Source: an uncultured Pseudomonadota bacterium (GTDB lineage: Bacteria; Pseudomonadota; Alphaproteobacteria; RF32; CAG-239). From it: a stretch of DNA of 64,000 nt. The DNA lies in NCBI GenBank assembly GCA_949295025.1, contig CASFJK010000001.1, positions 124,001 through 188,000 of the forward strand. Direction: 5' to 3'. This document shows, one piece after another, positions 7,380-15,883 of this stretch; the first letter of the stretch is position 1; each line of letters starts with the position of its first letter. A model generated the notes under the pieces. The model did not search any database and was not told the origin of the DNA. It worked only from the letters and a program-made list of their open reading frames with translations. Made by a program: the position numbers and the translations under genes.

Positions 7380-8414
7380 TTAAATTTCGTCCCAGCCTTC
7401 AACTGCGGTGGATTGGTTGTAGGAAGAAACATTGGCTTCAAAAAAGTTGCCTTTAACGTTGCCTTCACCATTGGTATCAGAAATTTTTTTCAAGTTTTTA
7501 TATGGGGTTTCGTTAAAGCCTTCATAAATCGGGTTTAGGCCAATTTCTTTCAAACGTTTGTTAGCCATAAACTTGGTATATTGTTCAATGGTTTGCGGTG
7601 TGATACCCAAAATATTATCTCCAATGATATGATTGCTCCAAGCAATTTCTTGCTCAGTGGCTTTGCGGAACATATCATAAATCTCGTCATCATTGAAAAA
7701 TTGCGGTCTTTCTTTGCGAATTTCTTTGATAATGTTAGAGAAAATAACGCAGTGAGTCAACTCATCGCGGTTGATGTATTTGATTTCATCTGCTGTACCA
7801 ATCATCAAAGAACGAGCCGCCAAATTGTAAAAGAAGTTAAAGCCATTGTAAAAATACAAGCCTTCCAGCAAAAAGTTGGCGACCAATACACGAGCAAAGT
7901 TAACGTCATTACGGTCATCTACAAATTTTTGATAGATTTCGGCAATGTATTTGTTGCGCTCAAGCAAGACTTTATCCTCGCGCCAGCGGTCATAAATTGT
8001 GGCTCTTTTTTCTGCCGGAATAATACTCTCAATGATATAAGCATAGCTTTGAGAGTGAACAGCTTCCTGATAAGTTTGAATGGCCAAAATGAGGTTGACT
8101 TCCGGTGCTGTAATATAGTCGGAAATGTTTGGCAGGTTGTTGGTTTGAATACTGTCCAAGAAAACCAAAAAGGACAAGATGCCGTCATAGGCGTTTTGTT
8201 CTGAAGGAGTGAGTTCATCATAGCAACGTTTGTCATCATAAAGCGAAACTTTTTCGGGAATCCAGAAGTTTTCCATCATCAGACGATAGAGCTTGTTTGC
8301 CCATTGGTATTTTACGTTGTTTAAGTTGAACAAGTTGGTGACGTTGCCGGCAATCATTTTGCGTTGCAAAACATCATCGTTGCCTTCTATGTTAAAAAGT
8401 TTTTTTCTTTGCAT
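7380..8414 (-). CDS. nrdB: Ribonucleoside-diphosphate reductase, beta subunit (class I)
   Basis: 344 residues. Carries the diiron/tyrosyl-radical cofactor that starts ribonucleotide reduction. Ligands are visible: FLDSIQ (Asp), EAVHSQSY (Glu, His and the radical Tyr four residues after the His, as in E. coli Y122), LEGLYFYNGF (Glu), and RDELTHCVIF (Glu and His). Because both the Asp ligand and the Tyr are present, it is a normal tyrosyl-radical enzyme rather than the Chlamydia-type Mn/Fe form. The C-terminal tail ends AVEGWDEI, the part that docks to NrdA. It lies 20 nt after nrdA with an AAGGAC ribosome-binding site. Confidence 0.97.
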   Translation of the reverse strand: MQRKKLFNIEGNDDVLQRKMIAGNVTNLFNLNNVKYQWANKLYRLMMENFWIPEKVSLYDDKRCYDELTPSEQNAYDGILSFLVFLDSIQTNNLPNISDYITAPEVNLILAIQTYQEAVHSQSYAYIIESIIPAEKRATIYDRWREDKVLLERNKYIAEIYQKFVDDRNDVNFARVLVANFLLEGLYFYNGFNFFYNLAARSLMIGTADEIKYINRDELTHCVIFSNIIKEIRKERPQFFNDDEIYDMFRKATEQEIAWSNHIIGDNILGITPQTIEQYTKFMANKRLKEIGLNPIYEGFNETPYKNLKKISDTNGEGNVKGNFFEANVSSYNQSTAVEGWDEI

Positions 8415-8434
8415 TTTGGTTGTCCTTTAATATC

Positions 8435-10717
8435 TTATCCGGCGCAGCTGACACATTCTTCTTTGGCAGCAGAAGAGCCGTCTTTTTGAATGGTACGGGT
8501 ATAATACAGTGTTTTAATGTCTTTTTTCCAAGCAGACATAATGGTTTCATAAATGTCTTTGGCTCTGATATCACGATTGAGATTATACATCAACTCAATA
8601 GAAATACCGGTATCAATCCATTTATTAATGCGAGACATAATTTCAACAATTTTTCTTTGGTCGATATTGCGATTTTCTTGATAAAACCAGAATTTATCTT
8701 TGATAAACGGCGGGCAGTTCGGAATGCTGCCTTTGCCATGCGTTTCTACAAAGAATTTGCTATATATCGGTAAAACGGAAGCGGTACAGCCTTGAATTAA
8801 AGAAGAGCTGGTGTTTGGCGCAATGGCTGAAATTTGTGAATTGCGAATACCGTATTTTTGCAAATTTTCATAAATTTCATTCCAGTCTTTTTTATATTTT
8901 GAGTTGGCGTTGAACCAAACTTGGGTTTTGCCCAAGATAATGCCTTTTTGCCAATCAGAACCCTGATATGCCCCAAATGTACCTTTGTTTTTGGCAACAT
9001 TGATGCTGGCTTTGATGTTGTAAATGGCCATTTTTTCAAACAAATCATCAACAACATCGGCAGAGTTAACGTAAGGAATGTTGTTTTTGGCCAGATAGTC
9101 TGCCAAGCCCATGGCGCCGATGCCGATGGTGCGGTATCTTTGGTTGTGCAAAGAACCTTCCATAATCGGCACTTGGGTAAAGTCAATGGCATTATCCAAA
9201 ATGCGAACGGAAGTTTGGCAGATGCTTTCCAATTCTTCATCACTGTTTACGTTTGCTAAGTTGATGGAAACCAAATTGCAAACGTGAACCAAACCATCAT
9301 AGGTTTCAGAGATGATTTTGCCGTTTTCAATTCTTTTCTCGCCAAACTTAGCCGGACGGACGTTACTGTGAGATTCTGTGCAGAGGTTGGTGCCGACAAT
9401 GATACCGTCATGTTTGTTGGGGTTGTAGCGGTTCAAAGTGTCTTTGAAAGCAATGTAGGGCATGCCTGTTTCTACTTGAGATTTCATCAAGCGTTTCAAA
9501 AGCTCTTTAGCCGGAACAAACTTAAACATTTCAAGCTTGCCAAACTCGGCATCAAAATAAAGTTGATTATATAGTTTTTCAAACTCTTCACCCCACAAGT
9601 CGGCAATTTCTTGATGATATTTGGTGCGGACTTCTTGTGGGTCAACCAAAAGCCATTTTTCATTATTCTCAACTTTTTTCATGAATAAATCAGGAATGAC
9701 AACTTGTGGGAAGATGTCGTAGGCTTTCATGCGCTGGTCACCGTTTTCGGTGCGGAGTTCCAAAAAGTTTTCAATATCTAAGTGCCACATATCCAAAGAA
9801 ACGGTAACGGCGCCTTTGCGTTTGCCTTGTTGGTTGACGGCAATGGCGGTGTCGTTAATGATGCGAATCCAAGGAATAACGCCACCGGAGGCATTTTTGA
9901 TGCCTTTGATGCGAGCCCCTTTAGCTCGTACGCGAGAGATATTGACACCCACGCCGCCGCCGAATTTAGAAATGGCAGAGATTTGGTCTATAACATAAAA
10001 AATGGAATCGCGGTTATCATCCATAACGGTGATAAAGCAAGAGCTTAAATTACCGTTCGGGCGGCGCAAGTTCATTAATAACGGTGTACCCAAAGAGATT
10101 TTGCGGTCGGCTAATTTGAGATAAGTATCTTTGACTTGAGCCATGCGGACGGCTTTGTCTTCATTTTGCTCAATTAACAACGCAATACTTAAAAACATTT
10201 CTTGTGGGAGCTCAACAATTTGGTCATCAAACTCGCACAAATATCTTTTGATGAGCAAGTTGGCGCCGGCATAGTCATAAACCAAATCTAATTCGGGCTC
10301 AATGAAAGAGGCTGCCTCTTTAATTTCTTCTTTGGAATATTTTTCTTTAATTACAGATGAATAAACATTGTTTTGAATGGCAAAATCTAAAAACTTTTCA
10401 TAATCATAAGGAATAACTTTGTCGGTTTTTCTATAGTTTTTAACTTCTTTGTAGAGGTCAAACATTTTCAGACGGCCGGCAAAATTTTTCCAATCCGGTT
10501 CCAAAACCGAAGTCAAATTCAAGGCACTTAGAATCAGAGCTTTGTTGATTTCTTTAGACGGCATATTTTCGGTATAAAAAGAGGGAATCGTCTCTAAGAG
10601 TTTGTTTTTATCTAAATCAAAACCATCTAAAGCGCGTTCAATCGTGCGGGTGATTTTGTTTAAGTCAAAATCGGCAATTTGACCATTTCTTTTGGTAATT
10701 TTTTGATTTTGCGTCAT
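8435..10717 (-). CDS. nrdA: Ribonucleoside-diphosphate reductase, alpha subunit (class I)
   Basis: 760 residues. An N-terminal ATP cone (ITKRNGQIADFDLNKITRTI) gives allosteric activity control. The barrel shows SSCFITVMDDN (first redox Cys), NLCTESH (thiyl-radical Cys and catalytic Glu), LVHVCNLVSINLAN (second redox Cys) and LYYTRT (the paired tyrosines of the radical path). The tail CVSCAG carries the Cys pair that is re-reduced by thioredoxin (trxA lies in this window). AAGGAAAA precedes the ATG. Two NrdR boxes cover its promoter, so repression by NrdR is likely; nrdR itself is outside the window. Confidence 0.98.
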   Translation of the reverse strand: MTQNQKITKRNGQIADFDLNKITRTIERALDGFDLDKNKLLETIPSFYTENMPSKEINKALILSALNLTSVLEPDWKNFAGRLKMFDLYKEVKNYRKTDKVIPYDYEKFLDFAIQNNVYSSVIKEKYSKEEIKEAASFIEPELDLVYDYAGANLLIKRYLCEFDDQIVELPQEMFLSIALLIEQNEDKAVRMAQVKDTYLKLADRKISLGTPLLMNLRRPNGNLSSCFITVMDDNRDSIFYVIDQISAISKFGGGVGVNISRVRAKGARIKGIKNASGGVIPWIRIINDTAIAVNQQGKRKGAVTVSLDMWHLDIENFLELRTENGDQRMKAYDIFPQVVIPDLFMKKVENNEKWLLVDPQEVRTKYHQEIADLWGEEFEKLYNQLYFDAEFGKLEMFKFVPAKELLKRLMKSQVETGMPYIAFKDTLNRYNPNKHDGIIVGTNLCTESHSNVRPAKFGEKRIENGKIISETYDGLVHVCNLVSINLANVNSDEELESICQTSVRILDNAIDFTQVPIMEGSLHNQRYRTIGIGAMGLADYLAKNNIPYVNSADVVDDLFEKMAIYNIKASINVAKNKGTFGAYQGSDWQKGIILGKTQVWFNANSKYKKDWNEIYENLQKYGIRNSQISAIAPNTSSSLIQGCTASVLPIYSKFFVETHGKGSIPNCPPFIKDKFWFYQENRNIDQRKIVEIMSRINKWIDTGISIELMYNLNRDIRAKDIYETIMSAWKKDIKTLYYTRTIQKDGSSAAKEECVSCAG

Positions 10718-10736
10718 ATCTTTTCCTTGCTTTGTT

Positions 10737-10752
10737 ATTCTATATTATGTAT
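10737..10752. promoter_or_regulatory. NrdR box, weaker copy
   Basis: ATTCTATATTATGTAT resembles the 16-bp NrdR consensus acaCwATATaTwGtgt, keeping the central C and G positions. It starts exactly 32 bp from the strong box, the three-helical-turn spacing typical of NrdR box pairs. Confidence 0.55.
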
Positions 10753-10769
10753 TGTTGTTTTCTGCTCAA
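10742..10769 (-). promoter_or_regulatory. nrdA promoter
   Basis: On the - strand TTGAGC (10764-10769), a 16-bp spacer, TAATAT (10742-10747). One NrdR box overlaps the -10 and the other abuts the -35. Confidence 0.5.
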
Positions 10770-10784
10770 CACTATATATAGTAT
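10769..10784. promoter_or_regulatory. NrdR box, strong copy
   Basis: ACACTATATATAGTAT, nearly identical to the NrdR consensus palindrome. Confidence 0.75.
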
Positions 10785-10906
10785 ATCAGAAACTTGTAAA
10801 TATGGTTTTTATGATTTTTTATAATGGGTTGAAAAAACAAAAAAAGCTATGTGCAAAATTATGATTTATTAACTTATTTAAGTTAAGGTCTTTTTTGAGG
10901 TGAAAA

Positions 10907-12187
10907 ATGATTCAAAAATGGAAAAATTCTTTAGCGGTTTATTTTGATTGGCGCATGCTGACAATGATCGGCTTGGGTTTTTCCAGCGGTTTTCCGTTTT
11001 TGCTTGTGAGCGGAACTTTGGCTCTGTGGCTGACAGATTCCGGCGTGGAGCTTGAGATGATAGGGCTGTTTTCTTTGGTTAAAACACCGTATAGTTTCAA
11101 ATGGTTGTGGTCGCCTCTGGTTGATAGATTTAATATTCCTTTATTTTCAAAACTCGGTCGTCGCCGCGGTTGGGCTGTTTTTTCGCAGATATTTTTGCTT
11201 TTAGCTATTTTGAGTATGGCTTCGGTTGAGCCGGCACAGTCGGTTTATTTGATGATGTTTTTGGCTCTTCTAACCGTTTTTGCTTCTGCCACGCAAGATA
11301 TTGTTCTTGATGCTTATCGTGTGGAGAGTTTTGATAACCGCGACCAAGCAGCGGGGACAGCCATGTTTATTTTGGGATACCGTATCGGTTCGGTATTTTC
11401 CGGTGCTGTTGCTTTGCTTTTGGCAACTATTTTAACATGGAATGAAGTTTATGTTTGTATGGCTTTGGGGGCGGTTTTGAGTATGATAACAATTTTATGT
11501 TCTCATGAACCGCAGAAGAGCCAAGAACAGAAACTTAAATTTAAGGGAAGTTTTATCCAAAGATTGAAAAACTTTTATCAAACGGCAGTTAAAAGTCCGA
11601 TTGCCGATTTTATTACGCGTCCGTCTTGGTGTGTTGTTTTGCTCTTTGTGATGTTTTATAAACTTTGTGATGCTTATATGGTCCCGATGACCATGCCCTT
11701 TTATGATGCCATGGGCTTTACCAAAGGACAAATTGCTTTTGTAACCAAATTTTATGGTATGGCGGCAACCATTATTGGTGGTATTTTGGGTGGTGTTATT
11801 GTTAACCGCTTTGGCATTGTCAAAAGTTTGTATTTGGGGAGTGTTCTTCAAGGTTTGACAACACTGATGTATGTTTGGCAAGCAAATGTCGGCAATGATT
11901 TATATTTGCTGATGGGCACGGTTTCTCTTGACAATTTGGCGGGAGGAATGAGTACAACCGCATTTGTGGCTTATATTTCTTCTCTTTGTAATACGGCTTA
12001 TACGGCAACGCAATATGCGCTTCTTTCTGCTTTTATGTCTTTGGCGAGAGATTTACTTGCTTCTACATCCGGTGCGCTGGTAAAAGTGACGGGTTGGAGT
12101 ATGTTCTTTATTATCACAACCCTGATGGCTCTTCCGGGGCTTTTGATTTTGTTTTATTTACAGAAAAAACTCAAAGATAAAGCCTGA
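10907..12187 (+). CDS. ampG: AmpG-type muropeptide permease (MFS)
   Basis: 426-residue major-facilitator protein with about 12 membrane spans. The AmpG features are MIGLGFSSGFPFLLVSGTL near the N-terminus, GLFSLVKTPYSFKWLWSPLVDRF and LGRRRGW in the first cytoplasmic loops, and ATQDIVLDAYRVE in the middle. AmpG imports GlcNAc-anhydromuropeptides released by lytic transglycosylases such as MltA, so cell-wall recycling is the likely role. TGAGGTGA precedes the ATG. Its last codons are part of a 12-bp perfect inverted repeat shared with the convergent dehydrogenase gene. Confidence 0.85.
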   Translation: MIQKWKNSLAVYFDWRMLTMIGLGFSSGFPFLLVSGTLALWLTDSGVELEMIGLFSLVKTPYSFKWLWSPLVDRFNIPLFSKLGRRRGWAVFSQIFLLLAILSMASVEPAQSVYLMMFLALLTVFASATQDIVLDAYRVESFDNRDQAAGTAMFILGYRIGSVFSGAVALLLATILTWNEVYVCMALGAVLSMITILCSHEPQKSQEQKLKFKGSFIQRLKNFYQTAVKSPIADFITRPSWCVVLLFVMFYKLCDAYMVPMTMPFYDAMGFTKGQIAFVTKFYGMAATIIGGILGGVIVNRFGIVKSLYLGSVLQGLTTLMYVWQANVGNDLYLLMGTVSLDNLAGGMSTTAFVAYISSLCNTAYTATQYALLSAFMSLARDLLASTSGALVKVTGWSMFFIITTLMALPGLLILFYLQKKLKDKA

Positions 12188-12203
12188 TTTCTCAGGCTTT
12201 ATC
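12176..12203. terminator. Bidirectional terminator built from the ends of two convergent genes
   Basis: Perfect 12-bp inverted repeat GATAAAGCCTGA (12176-12187) / TCAGGCTTTATC (12192-12203) with a 4-nt loop. Each arm encodes Asp-Lys-Ala-stop of one gene. There is no long T run, so terminator strength is uncertain. Confidence 0.6.
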
Positions 12204-13082
12204 CGGTAGTTTGGCATAAATTTTATCACTCAGCCAATTAGGTAAAATAGAAACCAGCCAAGTGGCAAATCTGAGTTGCCATGGAAAAGCAATAATACCT
12301 TTGTTTTTTTCTAATCCTTTGGCAATGATTTGAGCGGCAACATCGCCTTCCATAAAATAAGGCATGGGACAAGTGTTTTTGTCTGTGATGCGTGAGCGGA
12401 CAAATCCGGGACAAATGACACTGACATTAATGCCGAGTGGATTGAGTTTTACTCTTAAAGCTTCCCCCCAAGCTTTGACACAGGCTTTGGTTGCACTATA
12501 AGCCGGACAAGTGGCTAAACCATGATAACCGGCTATGGAACTAACAATAGCAATGCTATGATTGTGCATATGAAAAAATTCGTTACCTTTTTTGCTTTGA
12601 AAAATTTTGCTCCAAATTGGAACATAAAAGGCTTGTTTTTTGTTTTTCATGTTAGAAATGAAACGATCTAAGGATGAATTTTCATTCTTTTGTTTGATGA
12701 GAATGCTTTTATATACGTCAATGGTTGGTAAAACAGTGTTCAATACACCGGTAACGTTGGTATTGAAAGTATCATAAATAGCTTGATTGGTTTCATTAAT
12801 AACACCAATGCCGGCGTTGGCAATAACTAAATTTAACTCAGCTATGTTATTGCACTCTTTTATCCACTCAGACATTGTTTCTTTATCTGTTACATCAACA
12901 ATTTTACTATACACAACAGTGCCGAAATTGCGGCATTTGTTTTCTACAATTTTAAGTCGGTCGGGATTTCTTCCGCAGATAAATAAATTTTTGGCTCGGG
13001 TTTTGGCATAGTGCAGAGCCAAGGCTTCACCAATACCTGAAGAAGCACCGGTGATTAAAATATTTAAATTGCGGTTTGGCAT
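12192..13082 (-). CDS. Short-chain dehydrogenase/reductase
   Basis: 296 residues, classical SDR fold: ITGASSGIGEALA (dinucleotide-binding TGxxxGIG, residues 11-20), NAGIG, a catalytic Ser in AIVSSIAGYHG, and YSATK (YxxxK). The C-terminal 45 residues carry a hydrophobic segment (ATWLVSILPNWL), a feature of membrane-associated SDRs of the DltE/YqjQ kind. A roughly 35-residue charged insert lies between the NAG motif and the Ser. Substrate unknown. The 80-bp region upstream, shared with yicC, holds a CtrA-type motif and a GANTC site. Confidence 0.88.
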   Translation of the reverse strand: MPNRNLNILITGASSGIGEALALHYAKTRAKNLFICGRNPDRLKIVENKCRNFGTVVYSKIVDVTDKETMSEWIKECNNIAELNLVIANAGIGVINETNQAIYDTFNTNVTGVLNTVLPTIDVYKSILIKQKNENSSLDRFISNMKNKKQAFYVPIWSKIFQSKKGNEFFHMHNHSIAIVSSIAGYHGLATCPAYSATKACVKAWGEALRVKLNPLGINVSVICPGFVRSRITDKNTCPMPYFMEGDVAAQIIAKGLEKNKGIIAFPWQLRFATWLVSILPNWLSDKIYAKLPDKA

Positions 13083-13096
13083 TTTGTTTTGAGTCC

Positions 13097-13112
13097 TTAA
13101 ATTACTATTAAC
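13097..13112. promoter_or_regulatory. CtrA-type motif TTAA-N7-TTAAC
   Basis: TTAA 13097-13100 and TTAAC 13108-13112, with a GAGTC (GANTC) site at 13091-13095, in the divergent SDR/yicC intergenic region. Confidence 0.45.
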
Positions 13113-13163
13113 GATTGGAAACTATAATAAGAAAATACTAATAAATAGTTTAAGGAGGTTGTT

Positions 13164-14072
13164 TTGACAATTGCAAGTATGACCGGCTTTTCTCGTAAAA
13201 ACGGCGAATTTCATTTTGATAAAATGGATTTTAGTTGGTTTTGGGAAGTAAAGAGCGTAAATAATAAAGCCATAGATATAAAAATGAAGGTGCCGTCTTG
13301 GTTGGATAGTGCATTAGCGCAATCTTGTAAAAACATAATAATGCAATATTTTGCGCGCGGAAGTTTTTCTCTTTATTTAGATTTATCCTCAAATGTGGCT
13401 AATCAGCAATTGAAAATAAATGAAGATTTGCTTCAAGCTCTGACGGTAAAAGCAATAGAGTTGTATCAATCTCACGAAGATGTTTTTCAAAAACCAACAA
13501 CATCCGAATTATTGTCCATTAAAGGTGTGTGTGAAACAGAAGATGTTTCTTTGAGTGAAGAAGAAACAGATATGTTGGTTAAAGCTTTACTTGCAAGTTT
13601 TGAAGAAGCATGCCAAAAGTTGCAACACGATAGAAAAGAAGAAGGTGAAAAGATTAGACAAGCTTTGGCGGATATTTTGCAAAATATTGCTGATATTGTT
13701 GCTAAAGTTGATGCTTTTGCCAAAACGCAGCCCGAAAAACTTAAAACACGTTTACAAGCTCAATTGGATTTGCTTTTAGATCCGACAAATCCGGTTTCTG
13801 AAGATAGGTTGGCGCAAGAAGTGGCTTTGTATGTTGCTCGTGCGGATATTCAAGAAGAAGTTGATCGTTTGAAAGCACATATTGCCACGGCACAAAATTT
13901 GCTTGCTCAAAATAATCCTGTTGGTCGTAGACTTGATTTCTTGTGTCAGGAACTTAATCGTGAAGCAAATACAACTTGTTCAAAATCTTGCGATATTGAA
14001 TTGACAAATTACGGAATGGATTTAAAAACCTTAATAGAACAATTTAGAGAGCAAGTACAAAATATTGAGTAG
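13164..14072 (+). CDS. yicC: YicC-family endoribonuclease
   Basis: 302 residues. The N-terminal block IASMTGFSRK followed by WEVKSVNNKAIDIKMKVPSWL matches YicC_N, and the C-terminal block VGRRLDFLCQELNREANTTCSKS (DUF1732) is the most conserved part of the family. YicC proteins cleave RNA and form barrel-like oligomers. The start codon is a TTG: AAGGAGG ends about 5 bases before it, which makes TTG a better choice than the ATG five codons later. gmk follows after 11 nt, a pairing common in alphaproteobacteria. Confidence 0.92.
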   Translation: MTIASMTGFSRKNGEFHFDKMDFSWFWEVKSVNNKAIDIKMKVPSWLDSALAQSCKNIIMQYFARGSFSLYLDLSSNVANQQLKINEDLLQALTVKAIELYQSHEDVFQKPTTSELLSIKGVCETEDVSLSEEETDMLVKALLASFEEACQKLQHDRKEEGEKIRQALADILQNIADIVAKVDAFAKTQPEKLKTRLQAQLDLLLDPTNPVSEDRLAQEVALYVARADIQEEVDRLKAHIATAQNLLAQNNPVGRRLDFLCQELNREANTTCSKSCDIELTNYGMDLKTLIEQFREQVQNIE

Positions 14073-14083
14073 AGAGAAATAAT

Positions 14084-14749
14084 ATGAATGCCATTATTGA
14101 AAAGTTAAGACAAGTTCGCCGCGGAGCCATGTTTATTATTGAAGGTCCGTCAGGTGTGGGTAAAGGAACAATTGCCAAAGAAATTTTGAAACGTGATCCG
14201 AACATCAAATTTTCGGTTTCAGTTACAACTCGTGCCAAAAGAGAAGGCGAGGTTGATGGTGTAGATTATTATTTCATCTCAGATGAACAATATAATCAAT
14301 ATATGAAAGAAGATGCTTTTTACGAATGTGTTGACTCTCAATATGGCAATAGATATGGCACTTTGCGTTCAGAAGTAGATAGCTTTTTGAATGTGGGTGA
14401 AGATGTGCTCTTTGATATGGATTGGGTTGGTGCTCGTCAAATGCGTCAAAAAGCTCCTGATGATGTGGTAACAATTTATCTTTTGCCACCATCTATTCAT
14501 GATTTGCGTGAACGTTTGGAAAAAAGAGCGACCGATAGCCAAGAACAAATTAACAAACGTATGGGGATGGTCTTGGATAAGATGAGCCATTGGAAAGAGT
14601 TTGACTATGTGATTGTTAACGTGGATGTAGAAGAAACTATCGCCAAGGTGCAAAAAATTATCTCCGGAGAGAGAATGAAACGCGTTCGTCAAACAGGTTT
14701 GGATGATTTTGTGAATGAATTGATTAAAGAAGCTTCTGCTCATGAATGA
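14084..14749 (+). CDS. gmk: Guanylate kinase
   Basis: 221 residues. Phosphorylates GMP/dGMP to the diphosphate. P-loop EGPSGVGKGTIAKEIL near residues 20-34, the GMP-binding segment SVTTRAKREGEVDGVDYYFIS, and GNRYGTLRSEVDSFL. Length and motif order are normal. The nudix gene begins inside the last codons (8-nt overlap), so the two are translationally coupled. Confidence 0.97.
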   Translation: MNAIIEKLRQVRRGAMFIIEGPSGVGKGTIAKEILKRDPNIKFSVSVTTRAKREGEVDGVDYYFISDEQYNQYMKEDAFYECVDSQYGNRYGTLRSEVDSFLNVGEDVLFDMDWVGARQMRQKAPDDVVTIYLLPPSIHDLRERLEKRATDSQEQINKRMGMVLDKMSHWKEFDYVIVNVDVEETIAKVQKIISGERMKRVRQTGLDDFVNELIKEASAHE

Positions 14750-15230
14750 TATGTTTTTTGATAGATATGGTCGGCAAAAATATGGAGAAGATATTATTCC
14801 CATGCATCAAAAAGGATATTTTGCCATTTTGGTAAAAGATGGTAAAGTTTTGTTGACCTATCCTCCTCAAGTGGATTTACCTGAATTTCCGGGCGGATCT
14901 GTGAGCCGGAAAGAAGATTTTAGAGATTGTTTATATCGCAAGCTTTATGAAGAAACAGGTATAGACTTTATGCTTGATTACGGTACAAAAGAGTTTTCTC
15001 AAACAATAAATTATTTTGCTGATGATGCTAAACCCAATGGTGTTTATTGCATATATGAGCAAATGTTTATTGTTTATGATGCTTCTTCTTACGGGTTTGA
15101 TTCTAATCAAAAATTATGGAGAACCCCTGAAAACGGAAAAGCAGAATGGGTGAGCGTACAAGATATTCTTTCGCAAAAAGTTAAAATCAATTATACTCAC
15201 TGGTTGGCCGTGCAAGCCTTATTTAACTAA
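14742..15230 (+). CDS. Nudix hydrolase
   Basis: 162 residues. The Nudix box spans GGSVSRKEDFRDCL and RKLYEETGID (residues about 50-73): the GX5E and EEXG parts are kept, but the Glu after the Arg in the usual REUXEE is Lys. The two catalytic metal-binding Glu residues remain, so activity is plausible. No N-terminal signal. Coupled to gmk by overlap, so a housekeeping nucleotide role is likely; the substrate is not predictable. It converges on and overlaps the next gene by 12 nt. Confidence 0.87.
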   Translation: MNDMFFDRYGRQKYGEDIIPMHQKGYFAILVKDGKVLLTYPPQVDLPEFPGGSVSRKEDFRDCLYRKLYEETGIDFMLDYGTKEFSQTINYFADDAKPNGVYCIYEQMFIVYDASSYGFDSNQKLWRTPENGKAEWVSVQDILSQKVKINYTHWLAVQALFN

Positions 15231-15773
15231 ACTTTCCCGTTGGCTGCGGTTCATGGACATATATACTTGAGCGGCGTTTTTTCTGGCATCTTTAACACCA
15301 AGCTTTTCTGCTTTGCGATAGAGAAGAAAAGATTCAATCAAGTTTTGTTTTAAGCCATGACCTTTGGCTAGCATCCAAGCTTTGATTTCTATGGCTTTGG
15401 CATCGTCTTTAGCAACATATTCGTCTAAGATTTTTAGTTCTTTTGCCGTAATTTGGTTGGCTTGAATGGCTTTTATTGCATTTTGCCATCTTTCAGCTTC
15501 TGCTTTGATTGCATCTTGCTTAATTTTGCGTTCATCTAGGAGTTTGACAACAGGTTGTTCTTGTTTTTTTGCTTCTGTAGTTTGAGCTTGAGGAAGCTTG
15601 TCTTCAAATAACAATTCGGGACGATTGCGGTTTCTGACAAAGATTGGGAGATAGCCACTATTATCATCTCTGACAATGTCACGATAAATATCATCCAAAC
15701 TGGCGGCTTGTCCTGTTTGAATTTGCATTGAAAATATGAGTAAACTTAAAATTATTTTTAGTTTTTTATTCAT
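15219..15773 (-). CDS. Secreted Sel1/TPR-like protein
   Basis: 184 residues. Signal peptide of about 23 residues (KLKIILSLLIFSMQ, cleavage near GQA-ASL). A low-complexity Gln/Lys/Glu section follows at about 60-105, then a C-terminal helical pair (AIEIKAWMLAKGHGLKQNLI with SFLLYRKAEKLGVKDARKNA) that resembles a Sel1-like repeat. Probably periplasmic. No family assignment beyond that, and no operon partner on its strand. Confidence 0.7.
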   Translation of the reverse strand: MNKKLKIILSLLIFSMQIQTGQAASLDDIYRDIVRDDNSGYLPIFVRNRNRPELLFEDKLPQAQTTEAKKQEQPVVKLLDERKIKQDAIKAEAERWQNAIKAIQANQITAKELKILDEYVAKDDAKAIEIKAWMLAKGHGLKQNLIESFLLYRKAEKLGVKDARKNAAQVYMSMNRSQRESLVK

Positions 15774-15883
15774 TTCTTTATTTTATGTTTTTAAAACTTG
15801 TGTTAATAGTAGTTCAATGTTACTCCTAATAAAAGTATAAATTGCCTTTTATGAACATTTTAGAATGGTTTTGAGGTCACATT

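Noticed and set aside
7581..8204. 207-codon frame opposite nrdB
   Set aside because: Shadow of nrdB, which has all metal ligands in the real frame.
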